From Poa pratensis (taxonomy: Eukaryota > Streptophyta > Magnoliopsida > Poales > Poaceae), in the NCBI GenBank assembly GCA_947311845.1, contig CAMZMU010000111.1, positions 21,024,773 to 21,088,772 on the forward strand: a DNA stretch of 64,000 bases, in the 5' to 3' direction. This document shows, piece after piece, positions 31,827 through 44,732 of the stretch (positions are counted from its first letter, which is position 1; every line of letters starts with the position of its first letter). A program made the position numbers and the translations under genes. The notes beneath the pieces are model-generated. The model had not been told where the DNA came from. It did not search any database and saw nothing but the letters and a program-made list of their open reading frames with translations.

Positions 31827-33932
31827 TATTGGGTTGCGTGTATGGAAAACAAAAATTTCGCCACTACTACGCAACAGCCAAGATCTACTATGAAGATACA
31901 AGTAATAAGACATGCATATTTGATCCAACTCTAAATCGTTACCGGCACCGTTTGAAGCAGAAGAGATGTCGATGACGACGTTGATGAAGCTTGTGGAAGA
32001 ACTCCTCGGCTAAGCCTAGCCGAGAGAATATCGTAGACTCCTTGCGTCCCGCCTTGATCCACCAGAGTGAGCTAGGGTCAACCGTTTCTCAACGGATCAC
32101 CCCTCTGAGTTTCGCACGCATACATCGGAACTAGTTCAGCAGGGCTTCGCGTCCATGCTTGAAGCACTCACCGCTGGAGTATATGAAGGTGGAGATCTCA
32201 ACACATGAGAAGGAGGGAGAGAAGATTAGATATTTTAGAGCTAGATCTAATCAGGGAGGATCCCTCTAAATATTTAGAGGTTCCCTCTAATCCAACTAGA
32301 GATCTAAACTTGTGTGTCTCAACCCATGGGGTTGGGTGTGTTTATATAGGTGGACAAAGGGGAGAGGTGCTTGGGGAAGGGGCAAGCCCCTCCCCTTGGT
32401 GCGCCGACCCTAGGAGGAGTCCTCCTCCAACTTGGCCTCCCCAAGGAGGGAAAGGGGGGAGGAGTCCCTCCCCTTGCCCAACTCGGATTGGGAGGTGGAG
32501 TAGGACTCCTCCTCCCAAACCGCCTCCACCTAGTGGGCTAGGCCCACTAGGGTTTCGGCCAAGGGGGGGAGTGCCCCCCCATCCGGTTTGGCCCGCCCGC
32601 CCCACTTGGGGGTGCGGCTGCCTTGTGGGCCCCATGGGACCACTTGGCAGCCCCTTTTGGTGGGCTCCAAATAAAATCTTTTATTTAATATTTTTCCGAA
32701 TTATTTTTGAATTATTTATTTTGTTTAATTAATTCCTAATTGAATATTTCCTTTTACAGAATATTCCCGGAATTAATTACTTATCATATAAAACACTTTT
32801 ACATGATCCGGGACACCCAGTGTCCGCTAAACAAAATACTCCGGATAAATATCCTTCACCATATAAACCCTCGGAATAAATCCGACTAGTGATAGAAACT
32901 ATTTCTATCACTCCGAGACACCTAGTGTCTGCATAATCCAATCTCTCTGATAAAGATATTATCTACCACGTAGAAACCATTCCGGTGATACTCTCTCGGT
33001 ATCCAGACCAACCATATACACAACAAACTAGAACTGACTTAAGCGTGTTACCCTACAGGTTCGATAACGTGTAGCTATAATTAGATGTTTCCATCTAATA
33101 CCGGCCAGGGTCAGGTACATGGGCTACCTGAATAACTGCTACCGTTATGCGAATGACACTCTGTTGAACCTGTTGATTATTAATTCGTCATTCCCATTAC
33201 TCACGATACTGAACTTACCCGAGATAAAGTATTCCTGATATTTCCATGAATCAATCCCTGATTCACTATATCTTTGTCTATCTCGTTACCGGTAAGTTTC
33301 CTTTTCTCGTTCCCGTAATCCGATATCCCACATGATGTAACTTCATCATGCATTGTCTGCAGAACATATTGGATATCGTACATACCGAGTGAGCCCTGGA
33401 CGTATCTCTCTTTTGAAAGGAGTCATTTCCCATCTTGGAACATTAGGATATATGCACACCTTCAGAATCACCTAGTGACTGCCGTTATGATCACCCAGTT
33501 ACGGCCGTGATGGTTGACAGTACCAAAGTAACTCTTCCAATATGCACAACCATAATAACCTCATGGTGTAAGGACATGTCATATAATAACCATCTGCGAT
33601 ATTGCACTAAGGACAAAAAGACACTTTGGAATCTTCTTAGCATATCAACGATTTGGGTCTACCCGGCCATATTGTTTCCACCAACAATATGCCACTCATT
33701 GATGCTGACATAAACAATGTCCCAGACCAGGAAAACGTGGTCTCAAGCAAACAATGAATTAGTCTAAAAGGCAAGACTAGGGTATACTTTATTCTGTTCA
33801 TGTCTCTACACGTGCGGGTGAGTTTTCCTCTGAATCACATATTCAGGAGTCACCGCAGTTATAGCATAGAATCATGAAGCATAATTATGAATTAGATGTT
33901 AAACTTTATTGCCTTTTGGGCATACATCCAAC
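31827..33932 (-). mobile_element. Solo LTR of a copia-type retrotransposon (2106 bp)
   Basis: The plus strand begins TATTGG (mutated from the expected TGTTGG) and ends CCAACA, a terminal inverted pair. A perfect 5-bp target duplication accac lies on both sides (31822-31826 and 33933-33937). Read on the minus strand it starts TGTTGGATGTATGCCCAAAA, similar in style to Angela/BARE-type LTRs. A TATATAAA box lies at 32340-32347 on the minus strand. There is no internal domain or second LTR, so the element was reduced to one LTR by LTR-LTR recombination. The ORFs inside are chance frames. Confidence 0.85.
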
Positions 33933-33936
33933 AACC

Positions 33937-34110
33937 ACTCCCTCGGTTCAGTATTATAAGATGTTTTTGTTTTTTGTTTGCTTTGAAAATACATGTATTT
34001 AAACGCGTTTTCATGTGTAGATTCACTCATTTCAGCCTGTATCTAATCCACATTGAAATATCTAAAACATCTGATTATAGTGAACATAGAAAATATTTTA
34101 GAATATGATT
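33937..34110 (+). mobile_element. Stowaway-like MITE, diverged right end
   Basis: The left end CTCCCTCGGTTCAGTATTA followed by TAAGATGTTTT is the Stowaway consensus type. The right end shows AAACATCTGATTATAG, a degraded inverted partner. The solo LTR inserted at its left tip. Confidence 0.6.
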
Positions 34111-35159
34111 ATGAACGTCAAGGTGACTCTTAACATCAGCTTTATATATGAAATATATTTTAATAGGGTAAATGATGGTAAAAAAAGGTTTTGTCCTAAC
34201 GAAACCTAATATGCAATGTACTTTTGAACATATGGAGTATTAGTCTGATTTTGTTAGTTGTGGCGAATTTTGTTTAATTAGTGATAACATTTTGATTTAC
34301 ACCAGATTTTTCTTCAGGACAATTAGTCAGTGTGGTGCCTATGTGACCATCTGGGAAGATCTTCGACCATACTATCTCGTCGCTCCTACGCAACAAAAAC
34401 AATCGACATATGTGATGCGGGAAAAATTAAATATTTTTTGAGAAAGAGAGGGAGGTAGAACATGCCTTGTATTTGTGGAAAAGACAATTTTGGAGACAAA
34501 CCATGTATACATGAAGGAGGTACTAACAAGACGGCCATTAAAAACATTATTAATGTCCGTCACGTGGATCCGGATGATTCAAAAAAAGAGAGTTTACGGT
34601 GGATCTGATACATGTAGAAAAGGCTAAAGCGTGTTATATAGGAAAAAGCAAAAATTTCTGAAGCAGAGTTTGATTTCTTTTCCCATAAATACCTCTTATG
34701 ATGCATGTTTTGTTCTCATGATTAGAATTTTTAAAAACTATGCTATACTTTACACTCTATCTTTCACCAAGTCTTACATGACTACATTTTGCAAAAAATC
34801 TTTGTTTATTAGAAATAAATTTTCTGCATTTTCCAATTCCTTTGCTTTCCTATTTATATGCGTCTAGAAAATCTTCCGGATTGAAGAGCCTTGAGATAAC
34901 TTCTAGTACCACCAACACTTTGGGTGGTACAAGTTGGTATTTTTTTTGTATTGAGCGAGTTGATAAGTAAGGTGGCTATACTTTTACAAAGATACAAATC
35001 GGAGTCTAATCTTCACATAAAAAAGAACAGATAAATCCAGATGTAAAATAGTGTAAAAAACAAAATTTCGGAATAGCTGATTTTTTGTGTATATCGAATT
35101 TTGATTTGAAATTTTATGAGACCGTGGACATATATCTTATGGATTCATTCAATTATTTT
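34111..35159. other. AT-rich region upstream of NDX
   Basis: This is the presumed distal promoter. I see no clear TATA box, no transposon ends and no ORF above chance. Short ORFs here have no family motifs. Confidence 0.45.
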
Positions 35160-35516
35160 CGAGTCTCCACCACCGCACCGCACGCTCCTCTGTCCTCTCC
35201 ATCTCACGACGGTGGGGCTGACCTACCCTGGAGTCCAGGGCCTGGACTACCCAAGCTCTAGCCCGCCCCGCCACCGCTCTGCCCTAGAGCTGCCACCGCC
35301 ACCGGCCCACCGCCACCGCAATACTTCTGCCTCGTCGCCTCCCTGCCGTCTCCACCCCAACCCCAATCTGAGCGGATCTAGAGCTGGCCGGCGTGCCCTC
35401 CACGCCGCCTCCCATCGAGCCCCCACCTCTCACGCGCGTCGCCGCCGCAGCCCGACCCCGTTGAACCTCGCGCGTCCCAGCCCCGCCCGCAGTTCCGCCA
35501 TTCGTCCCGGACCGAG
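35160..35516 (+). other. Probable 5' UTR exon of NDX
   Basis: A GC/C-rich block typical of grass first exons ends at a donor ACCGAG/GTACGA (35516/35517). It is 800 bp upstream of the acceptor TTGCAG (36311-36316), after which the coding ATG immediately follows. The transcription start is not defined. An upstream in-frame start in another spliced exon cannot be excluded. Confidence 0.5.
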
Positions 35517-35689
35517 GTACGATCATTCCGTGTCACCCATGACTGGTTACTTAAACCCCCAGTCCCCCACTGACCCCCATAATTTTCGGCTGCACAACAC
35601 CTAGATCCGCCCACATGAACGCGAACAGTTTTAGTCCGTGTATGAATTTCCTGCCTGGTTCATTTCCTCTGTTCCAGTGCCCCTGCTCA

Positions 35690-35978
35690 TTAGTGAATAT
35701 ATCCGACCCCAGTGCCTTGGCAATGGGTGTTCTAAGATGTGTAGTTAGTGATATGACGCTTAATGCAAAGGAAAATGAGGTTCAGGTTTCCGTCGCTCGG
35801 CAGTTCCCCTAGCATATTTGCATTATTACCTCATTAGTGAATATATCTGACCCAGTGACTTGGCAATGAATGTTCTAAGATGTGTAGTTATTAGTGATAT
35901 GATGCTTAATGCAAAGGAAAATGAGGTTCAGGCTTTCGTCGCTCCGCAGTTCCCCTAGCATATCTGTATTATTACCTC
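35690..35978 (+). repeat. 144-bp tandem duplication in NDX intron 1
   Basis: Copy 1 (35690-35833) and copy 2 (35834-35978) both run from TTAGTGAATATATC to CCCCTAGCATAT…ATTATTACCTC with a few substitutions and small indels. Confidence 0.88.
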
Positions 35979-36316
35979 GTCCTATACAACTCTGTGTCCA
36001 GGCTAGGTAGTTAGGACATCCCACATGTTCTAAGATAAGACGTAGAGAAACTGAGTGATTTAAAATTTGCCGCACTGTGTTAAAAGATGCTATTGAGCTG
36101 GTCAACCTGCTTTTTCAAGCAGCTTATACTTTGGATATTTGTATCTTCTCTCATTTTTTCTTTAACTCGTGGTTAGGTAATATTTACTTTTAAGACATTA
36201 GACCGAACTTATAGGCCATGATCTTCTCTAGACACTGTATGCACAAAGTATTGGAATATTCTCTTTAACTACCGCAAAGCAGTATGAAAGTTTTCCATTC
36301 TGATTATTGGTTGCAG

Positions 36317-39300
36317 ATGATAGACATGATTTCTGCTATTGAAGAGCTCAGTGGGCTAACTACTAGGGAACTTAGTGAGATGCTTAAGGAGTCGGAGAGT
36401 TTTGTCTTGCAGTCCAAGGCAGACGATGGGGGTCCAAAGCAGGTACTTAGGTACAATGTTTACATCTGTTTGGATCACCTTTTCCCTAACACATGGCATG
36501 TTCTTTGCAGGTGGACATGGAAAAGCTTGTGTCATCGCTCCCTCTTCATCTTCTAGCTGTATGTTTGGATCTCGAAAGAGGTTCAGATTTAACATATGTG
36601 CTTCGTGGCGTGCGCTTTTTGCATAGTTTATCTGAGCTAGCAACTCGCCACACTAGGCTGGAGCAGGTAATTTCTCATTAATTCACATAAGCGTCCATTT
36701 CATCATATAGGACTTATCCCGTTCATTTGAATCATGATATTGCGAGTTATCTCTTGCCATGTCAAATTTGGCTAATTAATCACATCATATTGTCTCTGTG
36801 TCTTTTCTCTTAATAAAGCTCACTTCACTTACTGATTTTGCTTTTACTGTATGGTTAATACGCAAAATAAGTAAATGATGAGAAATTGGGTCCAACACAT
36901 GTTTTTCTGTTGCAGGTTCTTCTTGATGATGTGAAATTATCTGAACAAGTCATGGACCTGATATTCTTTGTGCTATCCATTCTTTCCCAATGGAAGAAGG
37001 TTCAGCCACATCAGATTTTTATTGAGTGTGGCATGCTTAGATTTATTTGTCATCATTTCATACTAATTTTTTATGGTAACAGCTATTGTTTTAAATTAGG
37101 AAAATCATCTTGGTGCTTCTCCCTTCATACATTCATCACTTGTAGCAGCAAGTCTTCATCTCTTGACAAATTACTTCTCATCTCAGTGGCATGAACTTGT
37201 TCATATTCTTCTTGCACATCCAAAAGTAAGTACGTTACATTTGTGGTAATTTAGTGGCTAATGATTCTGAAGAAGCTGTGAACTAAGAACTAGCCTTGAG
37301 AATTTCATCATGTTAAATTCTGCTGTCGATCTTGCCCCTATTTTGCATTGCTTTGGTTTCTGAACTCCCAGATTTTTATTGATTTTCATCATTATGACCA
37401 GTTTTTGTGTCATAATGTCACCGCGGTGGATTTCATGAATGATAGGAATATTTTTATTGTTGGCTCTGTGCTCCTCCCGAACTAGAGTTCATAAGATATT
37501 GCGGGGTGTTAACTTTTGCTCAAGATCCCAAGTCCACATTTCTACTATGTGGTGTTTTGTAGTTCCAGTCAGATTATTAGTAAGTGTAGCTGCCAGGTCA
37601 ATCTGAGCGAAAATAAGTAGTATTGTTATCATGTGTTGTTAATTTCTTTGGTTGTGCTATATTATTACACTCCGTTATCTGCGGGCATCATTTTATTATA
37701 CCATACGAGTAAGAGATCATGTTAGTATTTTACTTCTTTTAATTATTCTTTTAGTTGTTCTACTGCTTTTATTATACCATAAGAGTAAGAGATAATGCTA
37801 GTATTTTACTTCTTTCAGTCTTGTTCATCTCTGTTAATGTTTTTGTTCATGGTCAGGTTGATATCTTTATGGATGTAGCCTTTGATAGTTTGCATGAAGA
37901 TATGAGGATACTGAGTTTCAGACTATCAACAGTGGCAACCAAAGCCTTTCCTATTGGTCCTTTTGACTCACAACTCACTCACTTCTTATGCCAACAGTGC
38001 GAAGCATCATTGCAATTTCTATTGTTGCTTTGCCAGCAGAAGTTGTTCCGAGATCTTATTTTAAAAAACAAGGTCTCATATATCTAGACATCTCCTTTCC
38101 TTGTATTTTTAGTTCCACTATTGAGGGAAACACTGCTCAATGCTATCTCCTTGTCTTCTTTATGATTTATCAAGATATACTTGTTTTGTTATGCTTGATT
38201 AATCATACAAATATAATTATATCAGATATCAAGCTAACTCATTACTTCTCCAATTTCAGTTCAATTCCATCGCCTAACCCCTTGCATGAAATTTCCACAA
38301 AATAGATTAACCTAGACTAATCTAGTGCGAGAAACAATACTTTATTTTAGCGACACATACATCTTTTTGTGTTCTTATAACTTATTATGAGTATGTACTC
38401 AGATCTGTTATTGTTGCTGGATATCAATACATGGCATTCCCTTGGAGGATGTGGACTTAAGAAATTACTAACTCAATGTAGGAGCTCTGTAGAAATGGAG
38501 GTATACTGTCACTCTCTCTTACTATATTGAAGTTAGGTGTTCCAGAATGTCTGAAAGGATCAATGGATATTGCCGCTTCCATTTCCAGATTGAAGGCTAA
38601 AATCCTTTCTATTGTAAGTTGATCATGGATCTTGAATCACGATTTTAATTTGAAAATCAAGTACTATTAGATGCAACATATTGAGTTAGTAACTAAATGC
38701 TTGGTTTAAACATTCGTTAGTTGCTACAACTGTGTGAAGCTGAAAGTATTTCTTACCTTGATGAAGTCGCCACTTTACCGAAGAGCATGCAACTAGGGCA
38801 AACCTTGGCATTGGAGGTCAGTGCTCGTACTACTTACGACGGCTGGAGACAAAATTACTCCTTTTCTGCAGCATCTGAAAATTTCATTCAGTAGCTATCA
38901 ATTTATCACAATGATTAATGCAGGTTCTTGATTTACTGAAGACCGCATTTGGAAGAAAACAAAAGCCTGCTGCTGGTTCCCATGATAAGAGTTACCCCAT
39001 GGGTTCTGTGCTTATCAGTGCATTGCGTCTAGTTGATGTGTTTTCTGATGATTCAAACTTCAGATCTTCCTTCATAACAAATACTGTAAGCTTTGCAGTT
39101 AACTGTTTCTGCTACTTTGTCACTTTGATATGGTTATAAACCATACAACTGTTTTTAGCGAAGTTAGTATTGTACTTTGACTTCTTTTGTTCATCTCTTT
39201 TTTGCAGATACCCTTTTTGACCCAAATTTTGGCTACTCCTCATGATGAGTTTGTCTCGAGTTGGTGCTGTGTCAATCTCCCAGTGGTGGAAGATGATGCT

Positions 39301-41908
39301 AATCTAGATTATGATCCATTTGGTGCAGCTGAGCTGGCACTGGTAGCTGCTTCAGATATGTTGACTGAAGCTAAAGCTAACTATTCGTGCCCTTTTCGCT
39401 CTGTCAGCATGCCTTCAATATCATATGCACAGACAAGAACATCGTGTGTGGTGAAAATAATAGCAAATTTACACGTATTTGTTCCAAACATATGTGAAGG
39501 TCAGATCTTTTCTCAGTTGTTATGATGTGCCATACAATTTTGGTGTAACCCTGTTAAAAGCAAGCTCTGTTTTAATGTTAACAGAGCAAGAAAGAGATCT
39601 TTTTCTTCAGAAATTTCAGAAATACTTGCTATCAGAGAGTCCCAGGCCATCATTGGACCATCCATCATCTAATGAGGCCACTACAGTTTGTAAAAACTTG
39701 GGTACAGTAGCTTGTACTTTTGTTTTACAGTTCTGTTGTGATTGTGTTAATTGATTACATTGCATATCTAACATCTTTTTTGCGGTGTTTACAGGATCTT
39801 TGTCCCATTATGCTAAATCACTAATTCCTAATAACCTGTTAAATGAGGAAGATGTGCAATTATTAAGGTGAGTAATGCCATTTTGACTAATATTATCATG
39901 CTTCTTGGTGTGCCACATGGAAACAATATTTTGATCACTTTTTTTTGTTGCATGCCTGATTTATTTGTCAATATTTGGTAGGAATCATTTGCATCACCTG
40001 AAAACTTCTCTGGTGATGTTTCTCTTAACTTTCCCTTTCGTATTTGCAGTGAATTTGCTTATAAGCTACAACTATGGTGTAAATCGCAAGTTGGACAGAG
40101 AACATTGCAGGTTTGTTTGTTTTACTCATTTATTTTGAAGATCATATTAGCCACAAATATACCAGTGTTGTGTTTAGGGTCTCTGTTCTCTGATGGTTCT
40201 CAAGGGATAATCTGCAAAATTACGTTCCTACAGTAATAGCATTAAAGTATATAAGGTCCTCAAGCAAACTAACTATTTTTTGTATGGTCCATGTGATGGG
40301 TGTGCTCTGTGTGTAAACTAGAAATATAACCTGGTATTGTGCATCTTGTGGCATCTTCATACTTCTTAGCAGTTTACTCAACTTTGTCGTCAGTAAATCA
40401 TTTTCATATGTTAGATGATCTCATTACGGAATGTCTTAGGTGGCAAAAAGTGATGCATCATCACAAATAAAGGAAGACTTGCAACCGGTGCAGCAGCCCC
40501 TGCCAACAAGGGCTAATGTTACTAGTGTTCTGGACTCCAATATGGATAACCCTCCGAAGGTAACATTGTTGATTACGTTATTAGCTATTGAATTAGTAAT
40601 GTATTTGATCCCAATACAAAATCTGTACTAACAGGAGGTGCAAAATATTGAAGAGTCTATGACAACACCCTCCATGAAACAAGAGGGTAATGCTAGGGAT
40701 GAGACTCCAAGAAGCCGTATCAGTATAAATGGTGGTCTCCTGCAGAATTCAGTTGGTCAAAACCTAATCCATCTTGGTGTTGCGAGAACAGCTAGTGCAG
40801 GCTATCCAGGTGCCGGTACTGCTACTAGTACAGAACTCCCGCGTTGCAAAAGTGCAGATCATTTCAGAACACCAGAACCTACAAAAGAAAGTGGTCTCCG
40901 TGACGATGATGAGAGGCAACTTAAGAGAAAGAAGCGGACCCTTATGAATGATGACCAAGTAAATGAAATCGAGAATGCTCTAGTTGATGAGCCTGAGATG
41001 CATAAGAGTGCCACTTCACTTCAGACATGGGCAGAGAAGTTGAGTGGGCAGGTATTATATGCCTTTTCATTTGGGTAATCTTGTATTAGGTTAACTAGTG
41101 CATGCTTGTCTGATTCATGAAAACGTGGCTACACTTTTCAGGGTTCGGAGATAACATCATCGCAACTAAAGAATTGGTAAGGTGAAATTATCTTTCTTCT
41201 TTCCTAGGGATTTACCATCCCATAATATAACGAACTTTTAGTCCTTAAAAGTTATTTATTGATATAGCTTACAGATAGTCTTTTATGCCTCCATACATAG
41301 CTATTTGTTCTAATCACCTTTCTTTAAATTCTAGGCTGAACAATAGAAAAGCTAAGCTAGCTCGTATCGCGAAAGAAAGAGGAGTACCATATGAGGGTGA
41401 GAGTGCTGATAAGCCATCTACGCCAGCTACTTCCCAGTTTGGTGACTCCTCAGAAAGTGCTGGGGAGGAGAGCTATCTGCCACCTGCAAGGGTGCTGAAT
41501 GCCCTAGGCATATCCAAGGGCAACAGACTGGTGGTCCCAGACGCCAATGAGCCTACTACACAGGCAGATTTCAATCAAAACATCACGACGAGCCGCCCTT
41601 TTACAAGATCGTTCTCATTTGAGCCTGGTCGTCCTATTTTGTTGATTGACAATGAAGGGAATGAAATTGGCAAGGGGGAGATCTTCCAAGTAGAGGGCAG
41701 GGCACAAGGGAAGAGCTTGGTAGAAAGTAACATCTGTATTATCGATGTCACCGAGCTTAAGATTGAGAAATGGAGGGAGCTCCCTCACCCCTCCGAGGCA
41801 TCTGGAAGAACGTTCCAAGAAGCAGAATCGAGGCATGGTGGCGTGATGAGGGTGGCGTGGGATGTTGTTAGGCTTGCTCCTGTGGTGCCGTATCCTGTGG
41901 TGCCCTAA
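36317..41908 (+). CDS. NDX: NODULIN HOMEOBOX (NDX) protein, 928 aa, 16 coding exons
   Basis: Coding exons: 36317-36442, 36511-36666, 36916-36999, 37100-37225, 37857-38072, 38482-38613, 38721-38816, 38924-39085, 39208-39499, 39585-39701, 39795-39867, 40050-40110, 40440-40559, 40635-41051, 41142-41176, 41335-41908. All junctions are GT/AG and the total of 2787 nt is in frame with no internal stop. The N-terminal 500 residues form the helical NDX-A region (VDMEKLVSSLPLHLLAVCL, VLRGVRFLHSLSELATRHTR). The atypical homeodomain spans about 682-750 (KRKKRTLMNDDQVNEIENAL, WLNNRKAK in helix 3 at 738-745). The C-terminal NDX-B region is about 828-925 (FEPGRPILLIDNEGNEIGKG, GVMRVAWDVVRL). Arabidopsis NDX is a nuclear protein that binds single-stranded DNA of the COOLAIR promoter R-loop at FLC and works with Polycomb PRC1. 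A similar chromatin role is inferred here. The length is close to Arabidopsis NDX. Start M36317 follows an acceptor directly. Confidence 0.95.
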
Positions 41909-42391
41909 GTTCATTGTTTTTGCAGCATTTAGGAAGCTGCCCTCTCATCTGGGCATTGAGAAAGTATAGCAAGTAGAGAGAACCTTCAATCTAGAGGATC
42001 TGAAGCCATGAATCTTCCAAAGAGGCTTTTATGGCAAGTGGGCTGAAAGTAACTAGTCTTTCATGAACGCCTCCTTTTTATCTGTCCGCTGTTGTTAGGA
42101 AATACACCCTCTTAGGGTATACTAATTCTGACATATCTGTTCATTGTCCGTTGCAACGAGTTAAACACTACTCCTACGTTGCCATTGTTAAGATAGTAGC
42201 TGACATACAAATGTATCATTTCCTCATAGCTGAGAATGTTCATAAGAAACAGGGGAATTCTTTCAGGATTCGTGGTGCTCGTGTTCGTCGTGTTCGAATT
42301 TTGTAGTCTGGGCAAGCAAGTGAACACTTTCGTAGCCACTTAGAGATGCAAACTGCATATTATGGTCACAAGAATGCAATGTTCTGGTTGG
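41909..42391 (+). other. NDX 3' flank / 3' UTR
   Basis: Follows the NDX stop (TAA 41906-41908). I see no clear AATAAA signal, so the transcript end is not defined. A hAT element begins 492 bp after the stop. Confidence 0.45.
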
Positions 42392-42399
42392 TTGAAAAC

Positions 42400-43203
42400 C
42401 TCTGTTTAAAATAGCGGGCTATTGTGTTTAGCGCCGACGATTTCAGAGGCTATGAAAGGCTATAGCCGGGCTATAGTGCAGCTATGGCCTTATAGCCGTT
42501 TGGTAAAAAATGAAAAAAAAAACAATATTTGGGCAGCATATGTTTGTATATATATCAACAATTCACAGATGCATAACATAGTCACTAATAGATACGAATA
42601 ATCAACAGTTATGGACATGGTTATGTCCAAATATTACAACATTAAGTAGCAAAATCCAAATATTAGCATATTACATAACCGGGTGTAGTAAAATGAAGTT
42701 CAGGACATGATACATGATTCTGTCCACATATTACATAACCGGGTGTAGCAAAATGAAGTTTACCAAAGCATCCAACAGCCTCAAGCATACAAGCAAAGCT
42801 AGGAAGTGTGACAGTGTTGTGTGGGATGCTAGCTTCATAGAAGAATTGGCATATGTACTCACAAGCTCTATTCCTCTTCTTATCTCTTTTACTTGTATTT
42901 TCGGGAGAGAGTGAGGAGAGACCGAGAGAATGAGAGGAATTTGGGGATAGGGTTCAGATTTGGGCCCAGAATTGGGCTGAGCGGGAAAATTTGGCCCAAG
43001 CGGGAAAAAATTTGGTCTAAATTTTTTGGATCCACTGAGCGGGAAAATAGCGGCTATGGGCTAAATAGAGGCTAAATTCGCATAGCCGGGCTATTAGCCG
43101 CTAATTTCCTTTTAGCCTTCGAAGACGTTATTTATAGTCCCGACCCTCTCGCAAGGTTATAGCCAGGCTATAGCCGGGTGATAGCCGGCTATTTAAAACA
43201 GAG
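42400..43203. mobile_element. Non-autonomous hAT element (804 bp) with perfect 8-bp target duplication
   Basis: Terminal inverted repeats are CTCTGTTTAAAATAGC at the left and its near-exact inverse GCTATTTAAAACAGAG at the right. TTGAAAAC occurs directly on both sides (42392-42399 and 43204-43211). The subterminal zones are packed with GGCTATAGCC-type palindromes, as in hAT elements. The interior has a short direct repeat (TTACATAACCGGGTGTAG at about 42672 and 42730) and no recognisable transposase. Confidence 0.9.
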
Positions 43204-43211
43204 TTGAAAAC

Positions 43212-43854
43212 TCTGAAAACCTGCTGATCATGTATCGATCACAAGGGAGCTTCTGGTTGATCGAGGGGCAACATGAACGCTCACAAAATACATTGGACTA
43301 TTGTTCGTTTGGAAAACAAAGAATGTGTTGGCTTTCCGTTAGTATATTACTATGTGAGAAGGCAGAAAGCCCATTGAGGCTAGTCTTTGGCGATGGTTGG
43401 CTGTTGATTTTTTACTCCCAGATTGATAGATTCTAGCCAGTGAATTCCAAATGGCTCTTCAAATTGCATGCAACGTGTTTAGCTCATTTGCTTTTAGCCC
43501 TCCGTCATACCGTTGGTTGAAAATTATCTATAGCTGTTAGCAGACTCTTGCATATGTGCCAATTGCAACATCGCCGTCACAGCTGTACCACCCAAAATCA
43601 CAGACCCAGCCCGCACGGCGGAGAAAAAAATCACGCGAGTCTTAAATGCTTAGTTGATTGAAAATCTGGTTGTGATTCAACTTACTCGGTAAATGCTTAT
43701 AGCTCATTTTTGGGCAGTGATAGATAGTTATATGAATGTCAGACCCGGAAAGCCATTCCATTCGGACATAATTACATAAACTGAAATTACAATTATAAAT
43801 CTTTAGGATATATTTTTTTCGAATTTGTTTTTGGGCATTGATTAAAGCGAGAGG
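43212..43854. other. Intergenic, no feature recognised
   Basis: No coding region, terminal repeat or RNA gene was seen. Confidence 0.5.
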
Positions 43855-43869
43855 AAGTAGTAGTTTTCT

Positions 43870-44679
43870 CTTTTTTTAGGAGGATCCGACGCATATATTA
43901 GGCAGCTCATCACACTTCTACAGAAAAGTCCAAAAAGAAAAAGAAATTACACAAGGACCCAGAAAAGTGCAACAAGCACCCTGAGCTACCAGGAAAGATT
44001 ACAATCGGATCCGAAACTCTCCCCAAGAACCTAGGCCACGCCGGCGCCGCCGTACCGCCTGCCGCCGGGAAGAAGGCGCCACCCCACCTTGTAGATAGCC
44101 GCAGAAGCCGCCCGCCGCCGAGCGACGGGACCGAAACACGCTGAACGCGTACGGCCGCAGCACCATCTTCTCGCTTCCGCCCAACCGCCAGCCGACGTCG
44201 CGTCGCCCAGGTCCACCACCAGCCGCATCTCCCGCCGCTGCTCCCCACGCCACCATGACTAGCCGGAGCAGAAGCACACGAAGAAGCCAACCATCACCAC
44301 CTGCACCAAAAACGGAACAACGACCACCGCCAGCTCCCCTCCTCGCCACCACGGCCGGCCAGAGGAGCACGGACAGAAGGCCGCGCCAGACGCAGCAACT
44401 CCACACCTCACCGGCGACGAGGCCGGAACGGGAAGAGGGGGAGGACGAAACCCTAAACAGCGCCACCGCCACCGTCAACGAAAGCGCCAGTGGGTACACA
44501 CACCTAGCTTCCCTAGGACCTAACTACACACACGACGGAGCCGAGGCTCCCCCCCACCTCGCGGCGCCGAAGCGGCGACCGGAGGCGGAGGGGAGCAGGA
44601 GATCCGCCGGCGGAACTCTGGAGGACGCGGTCGCCGCTCTCAAACAGTACCTGGCCTTATCCCTTCGTCGAGCAACTCT
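43870..44679 (-). mobile_element. Short non-LTR retroposon 1 (810 bp)
   Basis: A poly-T run at the left (43871-43877) is the poly-A tail of a minus-strand insert. Flanking direct repeats AAGTAGTAGTTTTCT (43855-43869) and AAGTAGTAGTATTCT (44680-44694) differ at one base, as in target-primed retroposition. The GC-rich body and the end TTGTGTAATTTC near the tail resemble retroposon 2 (47381-48044). No RT ORF is present, so it is non-autonomous or 5'-derived. ORFs inside are GC-driven. Confidence 0.8.
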
Positions 44680-44732
44680 AAGTAGTAGTATTCTTGCACA
44701 AAGATAGAGTCATTTTTTATTAGGATTTTAAG

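Noticed and set aside
32205..32732. 175-codon plus-strand ORF
   Set aside because: It lies within the solo LTR. Pro/Gly-rich reading of GC-rich LTR sequence, no domain.
44255..44707. 150-codon plus-strand ORF
   Set aside because: It lies inside retroposon 1 and is opposite to its direction. Composition bias only.
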